From CAIWHR01 sp963811685 (GTDB taxonomy: Bacteria; Pseudomonadota; Gammaproteobacteria; Burkholderiales; Casimicrobiaceae): a stretch of DNA of 64,000 nt. Position 1 is the first letter of the stretch, and each line of letters opens with the position of its first letter. Where the stretch lies: the NCBI GenBank assembly GCA_963811685.1, contig CAWESK010000020.1:1-64000 (forward strand), in the 5' to 3' direction. Shown here piece by piece: positions 7,893 to 15,631 of this stretch. Position numbers and translations under genes: made by a program. Below the pieces are notes generated by a model. The model made no database searches and had not been told where the DNA came from. It was given only the letters and a program-made list of their open reading frames with translations.

Positions 7893-9005
7893 ATGAAGAT
7901 GCGGACCCGTTTCGTCGTGCTGTCGGTGGCGATCGGCGCGACGCTGTCGATGCCCGCGTCCGGACAAGTGAGCTTCGGTGTGTCGCTTCCCGGCGTCAGC
8001 ATTGGCGTCAATGTTCCGGTCTATCCCGAGCTCGTCAGGGTACCGGGATACCCCGTTTACTACGCCCCCAACATCGACTCGAATTATTTCTTCTATGATG
8101 GGATGTACTGGCTCTTCCAGAACGACAACTGGTACACGAGCTCCTGGTACAACGGCCCGTGGGTGCTCGTAGCGCCCGACGCCGTGCCTCTATACGTGCT
8201 GCGCGTCCCCGTCCGCTATTACCGACGCCCGCCGGTCTATTTCAACGCGTGGTACGGCGACGCGCCGCCGCGCTGGGGCGAGCATTGGGGCAGGGGATGG
8301 GAAGACCACCACCGCGGCTGGGACCGCTGGAATCGAGCGGCGGTACCCGCGCCCGCTCCGTTGCCTGTCTACCAGCGCCAGTACACCGGGAACCGCTACC
8401 CGCAACCTGAACAGCAGATCGCGGTGGAGAGGCAGAATTATCGCTACCAGCCGCACGACGCCGTCGTCCGGCAACACTATCAAGCGCAAGGGGCGCAAGC
8501 GCACAGTGCGCCGTCGACCAGCCCGCCGCCTCACGTCGCCACGCCTTCGCCGCGCGTTCAGCCGCAGCAGATGAATCGAGGCGAGGTCCAGCATCGGTCG
8601 CCGGCGCCGGCTCAGCAGGCGGCAACGTCACGTCCGCAACGACAGCCGGCGCAAATGAGCCGCGGGGAGATGCAACGTTCCGCACCCGTGCCTCCTCCGC
8701 AAGCGACGGCGCCGCCGTCACGCGAACCCCCGCGGCAAGTGACGAATGCGGAAACGCGCCATCCGTCGGGTGGTCCTCCACCTGGGCCGCAGGCCATCGC
8801 GCCCGCGCCGCACCCGCAACCGCCGCAAGCCCGCGGCGGGGAAATGCGAACCGCGGCCGCTCCGCCGCCGGTGCCGCCGCACGAGGCACCAGCGCCGCGA
8901 GCAGGCGGCGAACCGCAGCAGCGCGGTCCGCAAGAGGGTCCGCCGCAGGCCAGGCAAAACCAGGAGAAGGACGGCGAGAGGAACGGGCAGGGCGGCGGCA
9001 AGTAG
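7893..9005 (+). CDS. Secreted protein with aromatic-rich domain and long Pro/Gln-rich repeat tail
   Basis: The 370-residue product starts with a signal peptide (MKMRTRFVVLSVAIGATLSM, cut near ASGQ). Residues about 25-160 are rich in Tyr and Trp (NDNWYTSSWYNGPWVLV, RGWEDHHRGWDRWNR), like the aromatic repeat-type secreted proteins of Burkholderiales with YXWGXW-like motifs. From about residue 190 to the end the chain is Pro/Gln/Arg-rich and contains imperfect copies of a unit such as PQQMNRGEVQ, PAQMSRGEMQ and QARGGEMR. It probably acts in the periplasm or at the cell surface, but no enzymatic motif is visible. The ATG follows a GGGAGGA ribosome site. Confidence 0.75.
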   Translation: MKMRTRFVVLSVAIGATLSMPASGQVSFGVSLPGVSIGVNVPVYPELVRVPGYPVYYAPNIDSNYFFYDGMYWLFQNDNWYTSSWYNGPWVLVAPDAVPLYVLRVPVRYYRRPPVYFNAWYGDAPPRWGEHWGRGWEDHHRGWDRWNRAAVPAPAPLPVYQRQYTGNRYPQPEQQIAVERQNYRYQPHDAVVRQHYQAQGAQAHSAPSTSPPPHVATPSPRVQPQQMNRGEVQHRSPAPAQQAATSRPQRQPAQMSRGEMQRSAPVPPPQATAPPSREPPRQVTNAETRHPSGGPPPGPQAIAPAPHPQPPQARGGEMRTAAAPPPVPPHEAPAPRAGGEPQQRGPQEGPPQARQNQEKDGERNGQGGGK

Positions 9006-9052
9006 GGATCTGCTTTTGCGAATCGTTCGATTAACCAGTGAAGGGGATTGCC

Positions 9053-9202
9053 ATGATCAAGAAGTTCATCCTGTTGTTGGCGGCGCTGTGTGTCGGGTCG
9101 CTGTCGCTTTCCGCGTGCAATACGATGCAGGGAGCCGGCAGGGACGTGGAAAAAGCGGGACAGAAGATCTCGAACGAAGCCGACGAGCATAAGCACTATT
9201 GA
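9053..9202 (+). CDS. Entericidin A/B family small lipoprotein
   Basis: This 49-residue ORF encodes MIKKFILLLAALCVGSLSLS followed by ACNTMQGAGRDVEKAG, a signal peptide with a lipobox (LSAC) and the short NTMQGAGRDVEKAG region typical of entericidin-type lipoproteins. The mature peptide ends in a charged tail. It is below the size at which ORFs are usually listed. The start follows GTGAAGGGG. Entericidins are small membrane lipoproteins linked to stationary phase and stress in enterobacteria. It lies 47 bases after the proline-rich protein and 73 before the phospholipase D gene. Confidence 0.85.
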   Translation: MIKKFILLLAALCVGSLSLSACNTMQGAGRDVEKAGQKISNEADEHKHY

Positions 9203-9275
9203 GCCTCGAAGCGCTGACGGGGAGTTCCCGCCAGCGCGGGGTCGCGGTCCGCGCCACGACCGCGCTGGAATCCCG

Positions 9276-10877
9276 ATGATCTCGTGCACACGTCCCGTTC
9301 GTGTTGCAGCGCTGGGACTGGTCGCGCTTCTTGGCGCGGGCTGCGCATCGCTACCGCCAGGGGCGGACTACCCCAAGCACGTATCGAACGCACTGGCGCA
9401 ACCTGAGGAGACCAAGCTCGGTCGTCAGTTCGTGGTCGCGGCGCGCGGGCACGGCGGCGACTCCGGCTTCCGCATTCTCACGGCGGGGGTGGCCGGGTTC
9501 CTTGCGCGAGCGGAGATGCTGAACGCCGCCGAGCGGACGATCGATCTCGAATACTTCATCTTTCGCCAGGACGAATCCGGCCGGCTGCTGACCGATGCCC
9601 TGCTGCGCGCGGCCGACCGCGGCGTGCGCGTGCGGCTGCTGGTCGATGACGGTGACACGGTCGACGGCGACGAGGAGATCGCCGCGCTGTCCGCCCATCC
9701 GAAGATCGAAGTCCGGATATTCAACCCATTCGTCTATCGCGGGCACGTCGAATTGTTTCGCGCCGTCGAGTTCGCGATGACCGCTTCCAGGCTCGACTAC
9801 CGGATGCACAACAAGTTGCTCGTCGTCGACAACGCCATTGCCCTCGTCGGCGGTCGCAACATCGGCGACCAGTATTTCCAGGTCGATCAGCAGGCACAGC
9901 TGGGAGACGACGATGTCTTCGCGACGGGACCAGTCGTCAAGCAGTTGTCGGCGACCTTCGACGAATTCTGGAATTGCGCGCTCGCGATTCCTACGGCCGC
10001 GCTTGCCAATGGCACACCGGCGCGCTTCGATCTCGACGCCTACCGCAAGGCGCTGGACGAGCATCGGCGGCAAGTCAAGAGAGACGGCACCGACTATGCC
10101 AGTCGGGTCGAGACTGGCGAGCCGCTGGCCGGCATCATCTCGGGAACGCGTCCGCTCGTCTGGGCGCCCGTGCAACTCGTCTACGATAGCCCGGACAAGA
10201 AGAAGGTCCAGCGCGGCGAGATGGTCGGCGAGCTGATGCACAAGCAGGTGGCGGACGCGATGGCCGCCGTGCAAAACGAATTGCTGATCGTCACGCCCTA
10301 TCTGATCCCGGGCAAGGATGGTACGCGGATTCTGAGTGAACTCCGCAAGCGCGGAGTGCAAGTGCGCATCCTGACCAATTCACTCGAGTCAACGCCGGAG
10401 CTGATGGCTCACGCCGGCTATATGCACTACCGCGTCCCGCTGCTCGAGGACGGTGTCGAGCTCTACGAGGTGCGAGCGCTGCTGGGCGACGCGCGAGGCA
10501 GCGGCGAGTCGACCGCGACCGCCCGCTCCACGAGTTATTCGCTGCACGCGAAATTGTTCGTGTTCGATCGCCGGAGGCTGTATATCGGCTCGATGAACTT
10601 CGATGAGCGGTCGCATCACCTCAATACCGAGATCGGATTGCTGATCGACAGCCCTGAGCTCGCGCAGGAGACCGCCGCCCGCTTTGCCGCGATCGTTGGC
10701 CCGGCGAACAGCTATCGGGTGGCGCTCGCCGACGCCAACTCCGGCTCGCCCAAGGTGGTCTGGCGCACCGAGGAAGGCGGAGCCGCCATCGAGTACCATA
10801 CGGAGCCCGCCCGCAGCGAGGGGGACCGAATGAAGGTCCATCTCCTGTCGCTGTTGCCGCTCGACGGCGAGCTGTAG
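9276..10877 (+). CDS. Phospholipase D family lipoprotein (cardiolipin synthase-like)
   Basis: The 533-residue protein starts with a lipoprotein signal (RVAALGLVALLGAGCASLPP, lipobox LGAGC), so the mature protein should be membrane anchored. Two HKD catalytic motifs are present: HNKLLVVDNAIALVGGRN at about residue 180 and HAKLFVFDRRRLYIGSMNFD at about residue 425. Both halves are needed to form one active site. Members hydrolyse or transfer phosphatidyl groups; ClsC-like cardiolipin synthases are close relatives. The start at 9,276 is preferred over an upstream in-frame start inside the entericidin gene because it opens the signal sequence. The gene is intact. Confidence 0.88.
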   Translation: MISCTRPVRVAALGLVALLGAGCASLPPGADYPKHVSNALAQPEETKLGRQFVVAARGHGGDSGFRILTAGVAGFLARAEMLNAAERTIDLEYFIFRQDESGRLLTDALLRAADRGVRVRLLVDDGDTVDGDEEIAALSAHPKIEVRIFNPFVYRGHVELFRAVEFAMTASRLDYRMHNKLLVVDNAIALVGGRNIGDQYFQVDQQAQLGDDDVFATGPVVKQLSATFDEFWNCALAIPTAALANGTPARFDLDAYRKALDEHRRQVKRDGTDYASRVETGEPLAGIISGTRPLVWAPVQLVYDSPDKKKVQRGEMVGELMHKQVADAMAAVQNELLIVTPYLIPGKDGTRILSELRKRGVQVRILTNSLESTPELMAHAGYMHYRVPLLEDGVELYEVRALLGDARGSGESTATARSTSYSLHAKLFVFDRRRLYIGSMNFDERSHHLNTEIGLLIDSPELAQETAARFAAIVGPANSYRVALADANSGSPKVVWRTEEGGAAIEYHTEPARSEGDRMKVHLLSLLPLDGEL

Positions 10878-10937
10878 CCGATCCCCGCAGCCGGTGGCCG
10901 CGCGGGCTCAGGATGGACGGGCTGCCGCTCGTCTACT

Positions 10938-11516
10938 ATGTCGAAAATCGTGGTCCCGCTTCTCCTTTCTCTCGCCCTCGCGATGCCTATCGCTGCGCAC
11001 GCTCTTGCGCCGGACGCTAGCGATATTGCCGTGGTGATCCATCGCGATGGCGACGCGTACATCGTCGATGTCGACCTCGTGGTCGAGGCGACCGCGCAGC
11101 AGGTATGGGACGTGCTGACCGATTACGATCACATGGCGGACTTCGTCTCGAACGTCGCGGCAAGCCGGGTTGTCGGCCGCGACCCGGCGAAGATCGAGGT
11201 GAAGCAGACGAGCCGCGTGGTCTTCGGACCCTTCAAGCTCACCTTCGAGAACGTCCGCGCGATAGAGCTCGTGCCGCTCAGGGAAATTCACTCGCGACTC
11301 CTCAGCGGCGACATGAAGGCCTCGTCATTCACGACCTGGCTCCGCCCTGAGGGAAACGCCACGCGGGTCGTCAACCACGGCCGGTTCACGCCTGATCGCT
11401 GGATTGCCCCGCTCATCGGCATCGCGGTCCTCGAATCCGAGACCCGCAAGCAATTCGCCGAGATGCGCGCCGAGATGCTCCGCCGGGCGGAGCGGGGTGC
11501 CGCCCGCCCGCCATAG
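10938..11516 (+). CDS. Periplasmic SRPBCC (START-like) family protein
   Basis: The 192-residue product has a cleavable signal peptide (VVPLLLSLALAMPIAAHALA). The mature part looks like a START/polyketide cyclase fold: VVEATAQQVWDVLTDYDHMA, FVSNVAASRVV, PFKLTFENVRAIELVP and a C-terminal helix ending TRKQFAEMRAEMLRRAE. Such proteins bind hydrophobic ligands in a deep cavity; the ligand is unknown. It follows the phospholipase D gene by 60 bases and may be co-transcribed, which would fit a lipid role. Confidence 0.8.
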   Translation: MSKIVVPLLLSLALAMPIAAHALAPDASDIAVVIHRDGDAYIVDVDLVVEATAQQVWDVLTDYDHMADFVSNVAASRVVGRDPAKIEVKQTSRVVFGPFKLTFENVRAIELVPLREIHSRLLSGDMKASSFTTWLRPEGNATRVVNHGRFTPDRWIAPLIGIAVLESETRKQFAEMRAEMLRRAERGAARPP

Positions 11517-11557
11517 AGCGCATGGGGGCAGCTGCCTCACGCCGGCCTTATGCGGGT

Positions 11558-11720
11558 TTATCGCTCGAGCGCCGCCCGGAAAGCGTCGCGCAACGCCTCC
11601 TCGGCGAGATCGAAATCCCCGAGCAATCGAACGAGCGGCGGGATAGATGGCCTCCGCCTGCGCGTGCACGCGACGTGCGGATTCCTCGCTGATGGGTGGC
11701 TGATTGGCCGCGATCACAGC
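11558..11720 (-). pseudogene. Remnant of an ECF sigma factor (SigJ/ECF41-42-like) region 2
   Basis: The 367-base gap before the patatin gene is not empty. On the minus strand, just before a TAA at 11,558-11,560, the sequence reads VRLLGDFDLAEEALRDAFRA followed by ALER. This closely resembles the sigma region 2 segment of large ECF sigma factors, where LLGDFDLAEEALQDAF is typical. Upstream on the same strand, in a neighbouring frame, a helix-like AEAIYP segment could be the residual N-terminus. The gene stops where region 2 should continue, and nothing resembling region 4 was found. It is probably a deletion relic. Confidence 0.4.
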
Positions 11721-11883
11721 TCGGTAACGTCGTTGTTCCAGCAGGCAGTGTATCGAAGTCGACGATGGCCCACGAGGACGCGACCGCCGCGGCCGGCGGT
11801 TACAATCTTTGGCGAATGGCCACTGCGAACGTCTCGCCGGCCGCGGAGTCGAACTTCGTTCCAGGATTTCGAAAGTGACCGTC

Positions 11884-13017
11884 ATGGCCGCGGGAAAACG
11901 CAATTCCGCACGCCGCAGGCTGAAACACGAGCACAGCGTTCTGGTGCTGCAGGGCGGCGGCTCGCTCGGCGCCTACCAGGCGGGGGTCTACGAGGGAATG
12001 GCTGAGCAGGGCATCGCACCCGACTGGGTGGCGGGAGTCTCCATCGGCGCCATCAATGCGGCGCTCATCGCCGGCAACACGCCGGAGCGACGCGTGGGGC
12101 GGATGCGCGCCTTCTGGGATGAGGTCTCGTCGCAGATCCCGATCGAGATTCCCGCTTTCCTCGACACGTTCCGCGTGGCCTTCAACCGGGTGAGCGCGAC
12201 CGCCGTTACCATGTTCGGCGTGCCCGGCTTCTTTCGCCCGCGCTTCCCGCCGCCCTTCCTGTCCGCGGACGGGACACCCGATGCGCTGAGCATTTACGAC
12301 ACGTCGCCGCTCCAAAGGACACTGGTCGAGCTCGTCGATTTCGACCTCATCAACAGCAAGAGAGTGCGCCTCTCGATGGGCTCGGTGAACGTCCATACCG
12401 GCAGCTCCGTCTATTTCGACAACCGGGATCAGGTTATCGGCCCCCAGCACGTGATGGCGAGCGGCGCGTTGCCGCCCGGCCTTCCCCCGATCACGATCGA
12501 CGGCAGCGAATACTGGGACGGCGGGATCGTGTCGAACTCGCCGCTGTGGTACGTCATGGACGATTCTCCGCACATGAATGCGCTGATCGTGCAGGTCGAC
12601 CTGTTCAGCGCGCGCGGGGCGCTGCCGGCGAATCTCGATCAGGTCCTGGAGCGCGCGAAGGACATCCAGTATTCGAGCAAGACGCGTTTCAACACCAGCC
12701 GCGTGAAGGAGCTCGACGACCTCCGGGCGGCGCTCTCCCGGCTGCTGAAGAAAGTCCCACCGGCGCTGCGGAACGATCCGGACTACCTCCGGCTGTCGCC
12801 CGTGGCCGCCGCGAGGCCCCATATATCGCTCGTTCACCTCATCAACCGGCGTTCGGCCTCCGCATCGAACGCCAAGGACTACGAGTTCTCGCGCGCCACC
12901 ATCAACGACCTCTGGCAGCGCGGGCTCGAAGACGTGCAGCGCACCTGCGCGCATGCGGATTGGGACCGGGCCGCGGCTACCGTGCAAGGCATGCGCGTGT
13001 TCGACCTCGCGCGCTGA
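11884..13017 (+). CDS. Patatin-like phospholipase family protein
   Basis: A patatin catalytic domain is complete. The oxyanion loop is LQGGGSLGAYQAGVYEGM, the nucleophile elbow GVSIGAINAAL holds the serine in GXSXG, and the catalytic aspartate is in EYWDGGIVSN. A C-terminal extension of about 120 residues resembles the domain found in larger bacterial patatins linked to polyhydroxybutyrate metabolism. The enzyme would hydrolyse acyl esters with a Ser/Asp dyad. Two upstream starts are possible (GTG 11,875 and ATG 11,884); the ATG is chosen. The acetoacetate decarboxylase gene follows after 15 bases. Confidence 0.88.
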   Translation: MAAGKRNSARRRLKHEHSVLVLQGGGSLGAYQAGVYEGMAEQGIAPDWVAGVSIGAINAALIAGNTPERRVGRMRAFWDEVSSQIPIEIPAFLDTFRVAFNRVSATAVTMFGVPGFFRPRFPPPFLSADGTPDALSIYDTSPLQRTLVELVDFDLINSKRVRLSMGSVNVHTGSSVYFDNRDQVIGPQHVMASGALPPGLPPITIDGSEYWDGGIVSNSPLWYVMDDSPHMNALIVQVDLFSARGALPANLDQVLERAKDIQYSSKTRFNTSRVKELDDLRAALSRLLKKVPPALRNDPDYLRLSPVAAARPHISLVHLINRRSASASNAKDYEFSRATINDLWQRGLEDVQRTCAHADWDRAAATVQGMRVFDLAR

Positions 13018-13032
13018 CCGGGAGCATTGGAC

Positions 13033-13773
13033 ATGACCGAAGACGAAGTCAAAGCGCACGCGTTCGCGATGCCGCTGACGAGCCCCGCCTTCCCGCCGGG
13101 GCCGTACCGGTTCGTGAACCGCGAGTTCTTCATCATCACTTACCGTACCGACCCCGATGCGCTGCGCGCACTGATCCCCGCGCCGCTCGAATTCGCGCGG
13201 CCGCTCGTCAAGTTCGAATTCATCCGGATGCCGGATTCGACTGGGTTCGGCGACTACACGGAATCCGGCCAGGTGATCCCCGTGCGCTTCGAAGGGAAGG
13301 ACGGGGCGTATGTGCATGCGATGTATCTGGACGACGAGGCTCCGATTGCCGGCGGCCGCGAGTTGTGGGGCTTTCCCAAGAAGCTCGCATCGCCCAAGCT
13401 CTCGGTGGAAAAGGACACGCTTCTCGGCGTGCTCCGCTATGGCCCGGTTCCGGTCGCCGTGGCGACCATGGGCTTCAAGCACCGCGCACTTCCGCACGAT
13501 TCAATCCTCTCGTCACTGGCAGCGCCGAACTACCTGCTGAAGATCATCCCGCATGTCGACGGCACGCCGCGGATCTGCGAGCTGGTCCGCTATTTCTGCG
13601 AGGACATCGCCGTGAAGGGTGCCTGGGAGGGTCCCGCCGCGCTCGAACTCTTCCACCATGCGCTGGCGCCCGTCGCGGCACTCCCGGTCCTCGAGGTGAT
13701 CTCGGGCGCGCATATCCAATCCGACCTGACGCTCGGGCTTGGCGCCGTGGTCCATGACTATATGGCCCGCTAG
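13033..13773 (+). CDS. adc: Acetoacetate decarboxylase
   Basis: The 246-residue protein shows the acetoacetate decarboxylase fold. The Schiff-base lysine motif ELWGFPKKLASPKL is present, as are PAPLEFARPLVKFEFIRMPD near the start and DLTLGLGAVVHDYMAR at the end. It converts acetoacetate to acetone and CO2 through a lysine imine. An ATG at 13,033 with GGGAG upstream is preferred to the in-frame TTG at 13,027. It sits between a patatin gene and 3-hydroxybutyrate dehydrogenase with 15- and 9-base gaps, so acetoacetate made by the latter is an obvious substrate. Confidence 0.9.
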   Translation: MTEDEVKAHAFAMPLTSPAFPPGPYRFVNREFFIITYRTDPDALRALIPAPLEFARPLVKFEFIRMPDSTGFGDYTESGQVIPVRFEGKDGAYVHAMYLDDEAPIAGGRELWGFPKKLASPKLSVEKDTLLGVLRYGPVPVAVATMGFKHRALPHDSILSSLAAPNYLLKIIPHVDGTPRICELVRYFCEDIAVKGAWEGPAALELFHHALAPVAALPVLEVISGAHIQSDLTLGLGAVVHDYMAR

Positions 13774-13782
13774 GAGGATCCC

Positions 13783-14565
13783 ATGAAGCTCGACAGAAAG
13801 ATCGCGATCGTCACCGGCGCCGCGAGCGGTATCGGCAAGGAAATAGCCCTGACCTACGCGCGCGAAGGCGCGAAAGTCGCGATCGCCGACCTGAACAAGG
13901 ATGCGGCCGACGCGGCCGCGGACGAAATCCGCGCAGGCGGCGGTCAGGCGATGGGCGTCGCGATGGACGTCACCGACGAGCAAGCGGTCGGCGATGGCGT
14001 CGCCGCGGTGGCCAGCGCCTTCGGCGGAATCGACATCCTGGTCAGCAATGCCGGGATTCAGATCGTGCATCCGCTCGAGGAGTTCACCTACGCGGACTGG
14101 AAGAAGATGCTGGCCATTCACGTCGACGGGGCGTTCCTCACGACCCGCGCGTGCCTGCCGCATATGTACAAATCGGGGCGTGGCGGCAGCGTCATCTACA
14201 TGGGATCGGTGCATTCGAAGGAAGCATCGGTGTTGAAGGCGCCGTACGTGACGGCCAAGCACGGTTTGATCGGTCTCGCCAAGGTCGTGGCGAAGGAGGG
14301 CGCCGCCCACGGCGTGCGCGCCAACGTGATATGCCCCGGCTTCGTGCGCACGCCGCTGGTCGAGAAGCAGATCCCCGAGCAGGCCAAGGCGCTCGGCATT
14401 TCCGAGGACGACGTGATCAGGAAAGTGATGCTGAAGGAAACCGTCGACGGCGAGTTCACGACCGTGCAGGACGTCGCCGCGGTGGCATTGCTGTTCGCGT
14501 CGTTCCCGTCGAATGCGCTCACCGGCCAGTCGCTGGTCGTCAGCCACGGCTGGTTCATGCAGTAA
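13783..14565 (+). CDS. bdhA: 3-hydroxybutyrate dehydrogenase (short-chain dehydrogenase)
   Basis: The 260-residue enzyme is a classical short-chain dehydrogenase: the NAD motif TGAASGIGKE near residue 10, DILVSNAG near 85, and the catalytic YVTAKHG near 155. The region between and the C-terminal GQSLVVSHGWFMQ agree with 3-hydroxybutyrate dehydrogenases, which oxidise D-3-hydroxybutyrate to acetoacetate with NAD. The start follows AGGAGG at ideal spacing. Together with adc and the patatin it forms a compact operon suited to polyhydroxybutyrate or ketone-body turnover. Confidence 0.9.
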   Translation: MKLDRKIAIVTGAASGIGKEIALTYAREGAKVAIADLNKDAADAAADEIRAGGGQAMGVAMDVTDEQAVGDGVAAVASAFGGIDILVSNAGIQIVHPLEEFTYADWKKMLAIHVDGAFLTTRACLPHMYKSGRGGSVIYMGSVHSKEASVLKAPYVTAKHGLIGLAKVVAKEGAAHGVRANVICPGFVRTPLVEKQIPEQAKALGISEDDVIRKVMLKETVDGEFTTVQDVAAVALLFASFPSNALTGQSLVVSHGWFMQ

Positions 14566-14606
14566 CCGGGGCTCTCCGGCCGCTCGCCGGAATTTCGAGA
14601 TGGGTT

Positions 14607-15611
14607 CTAGAGCTTCAGGAGCCGCCGCGCGTTGCCTTCGTAGATCGCGTGCCGCTCCTCCGGCGAAAGATCGAGCCGGTCGACGATCTCGATCGTGGTG
14701 CGCGTGTACATCGACCCCTTTTCGGGATCGAACGGCGAGTCCGACGCGAACAACACGCGGCCCGGGCCGAAAAAGCGCAGCCCGCATTTGGTCGCCTCGA
14801 AGGCGCCGAAGAGCGCGGTATCGGCGTAGAACAGCCGGAAATAGTCGACGGGGCGTCGCTTGAGCTTCTTCAATACCTTGCCGTAATCGACGTCCGACGT
14901 CCGCTTGCCGAGCTGGTCCCAGCCGGGGCCGACGCGACCTTCGAAGTAGGGGATCATTCCGCCCATGTGATGAGTGATGATCTTGAGATCCGGAAAGCGG
15001 TCGAAGAGACCCGCAAACACGATATGCGCCATCGCGGCGCTCGTCTCGTACGGCCACCCGAACGTCCACCAGATCTCGTAGTGACTCCTGGACTCCTTCT
15101 GGTAGTCTGGAAAATCGGCGCCGCGCGCAGGATGCAGCCAGAGGGGCAAGTCGAGCTTCGCCATCAATTCGAACAGCGGCAGCGTCTCCGGCGCGGTGAG
15201 CGGCTTGCCGAGAACGTTGGTGAAGACCTGCACGCCGACCGCGCCGAGCTCGCGCACCGCGCGTTTCGCTTCCTTCAGCAGTCCGCCAGGATCGTTCATC
15301 GGCAGCGACGCGATGAACGCCGGAAAGCGGCCGGGATGCTTGCGCACGAGCTCCGCCATGCCGTCGTTGGCGAGGCGCGCCATGTCCGTGGAGACGGGCG
15401 GCGGTCCGAACACTTCGATCGGCGGCGATCCGAGGCAGATCACCTGCGCGTAATCGCCGAACTGATCCATGATCCGAAAGCGCGTATCGAGGTCGACGAT
15501 CGCCGGGATTTCGCGCACCCGCTTGTGGATGTCCTTGCCGTTCGGCGCGACCTTCAGCATCCGGTCGTAGAATTTCTTCGGGAAGATATGGTTGAAGATG
15601 TCGAGTTTCAC
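14607..15611 (-). CDS. Amidohydrolase family protein (ACMSD-like)
   Basis: The 334-residue protein belongs to the metal-dependent amidohydrolase group that includes 2-amino-3-carboxymuconate semialdehyde decarboxylase. Visible elements are MKLDIFNHIFPKKFYDRM at the start, WLHPARG (histidine ligand) near residue 155, IITHHMGGMIPYFEGRVG near 215 and ASDSPFDPEKGSMYTR near 295 with the catalytic aspartate. It probably decarboxylates or hydrolyses an aromatic or alicyclic acid; the substrate is unknown. The start is GTG at 15,611, with GAGGAG six bases upstream. It is downstream of the TctC gene on the same strand with a 20-base gap, suggesting uptake and use of one compound. Confidence 0.8.
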   Translation of the reverse strand: MKLDIFNHIFPKKFYDRMLKVAPNGKDIHKRVREIPAIVDLDTRFRIMDQFGDYAQVICLGSPPIEVFGPPPVSTDMARLANDGMAELVRKHPGRFPAFIASLPMNDPGGLLKEAKRAVRELGAVGVQVFTNVLGKPLTAPETLPLFELMAKLDLPLWLHPARGADFPDYQKESRSHYEIWWTFGWPYETSAAMAHIVFAGLFDRFPDLKIITHHMGGMIPYFEGRVGPGWDQLGKRTSDVDYGKVLKKLKRRPVDYFRLFYADTALFGAFEATKCGLRFFGPGRVLFASDSPFDPEKGSMYTRTTIEIVDRLDLSPEERHAIYEGNARRLLKL

Positions 15612-15631
15612 CGCTCACTCCTCGAAGGCGC

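Noticed and set aside
11325..11903. A 192-residue minus-strand frame over the SRPBCC/patatin gap
   Set aside because: Only a short piece in another frame resembles a sigma factor; the frame as a whole covers the SRPBCC gene antisense.
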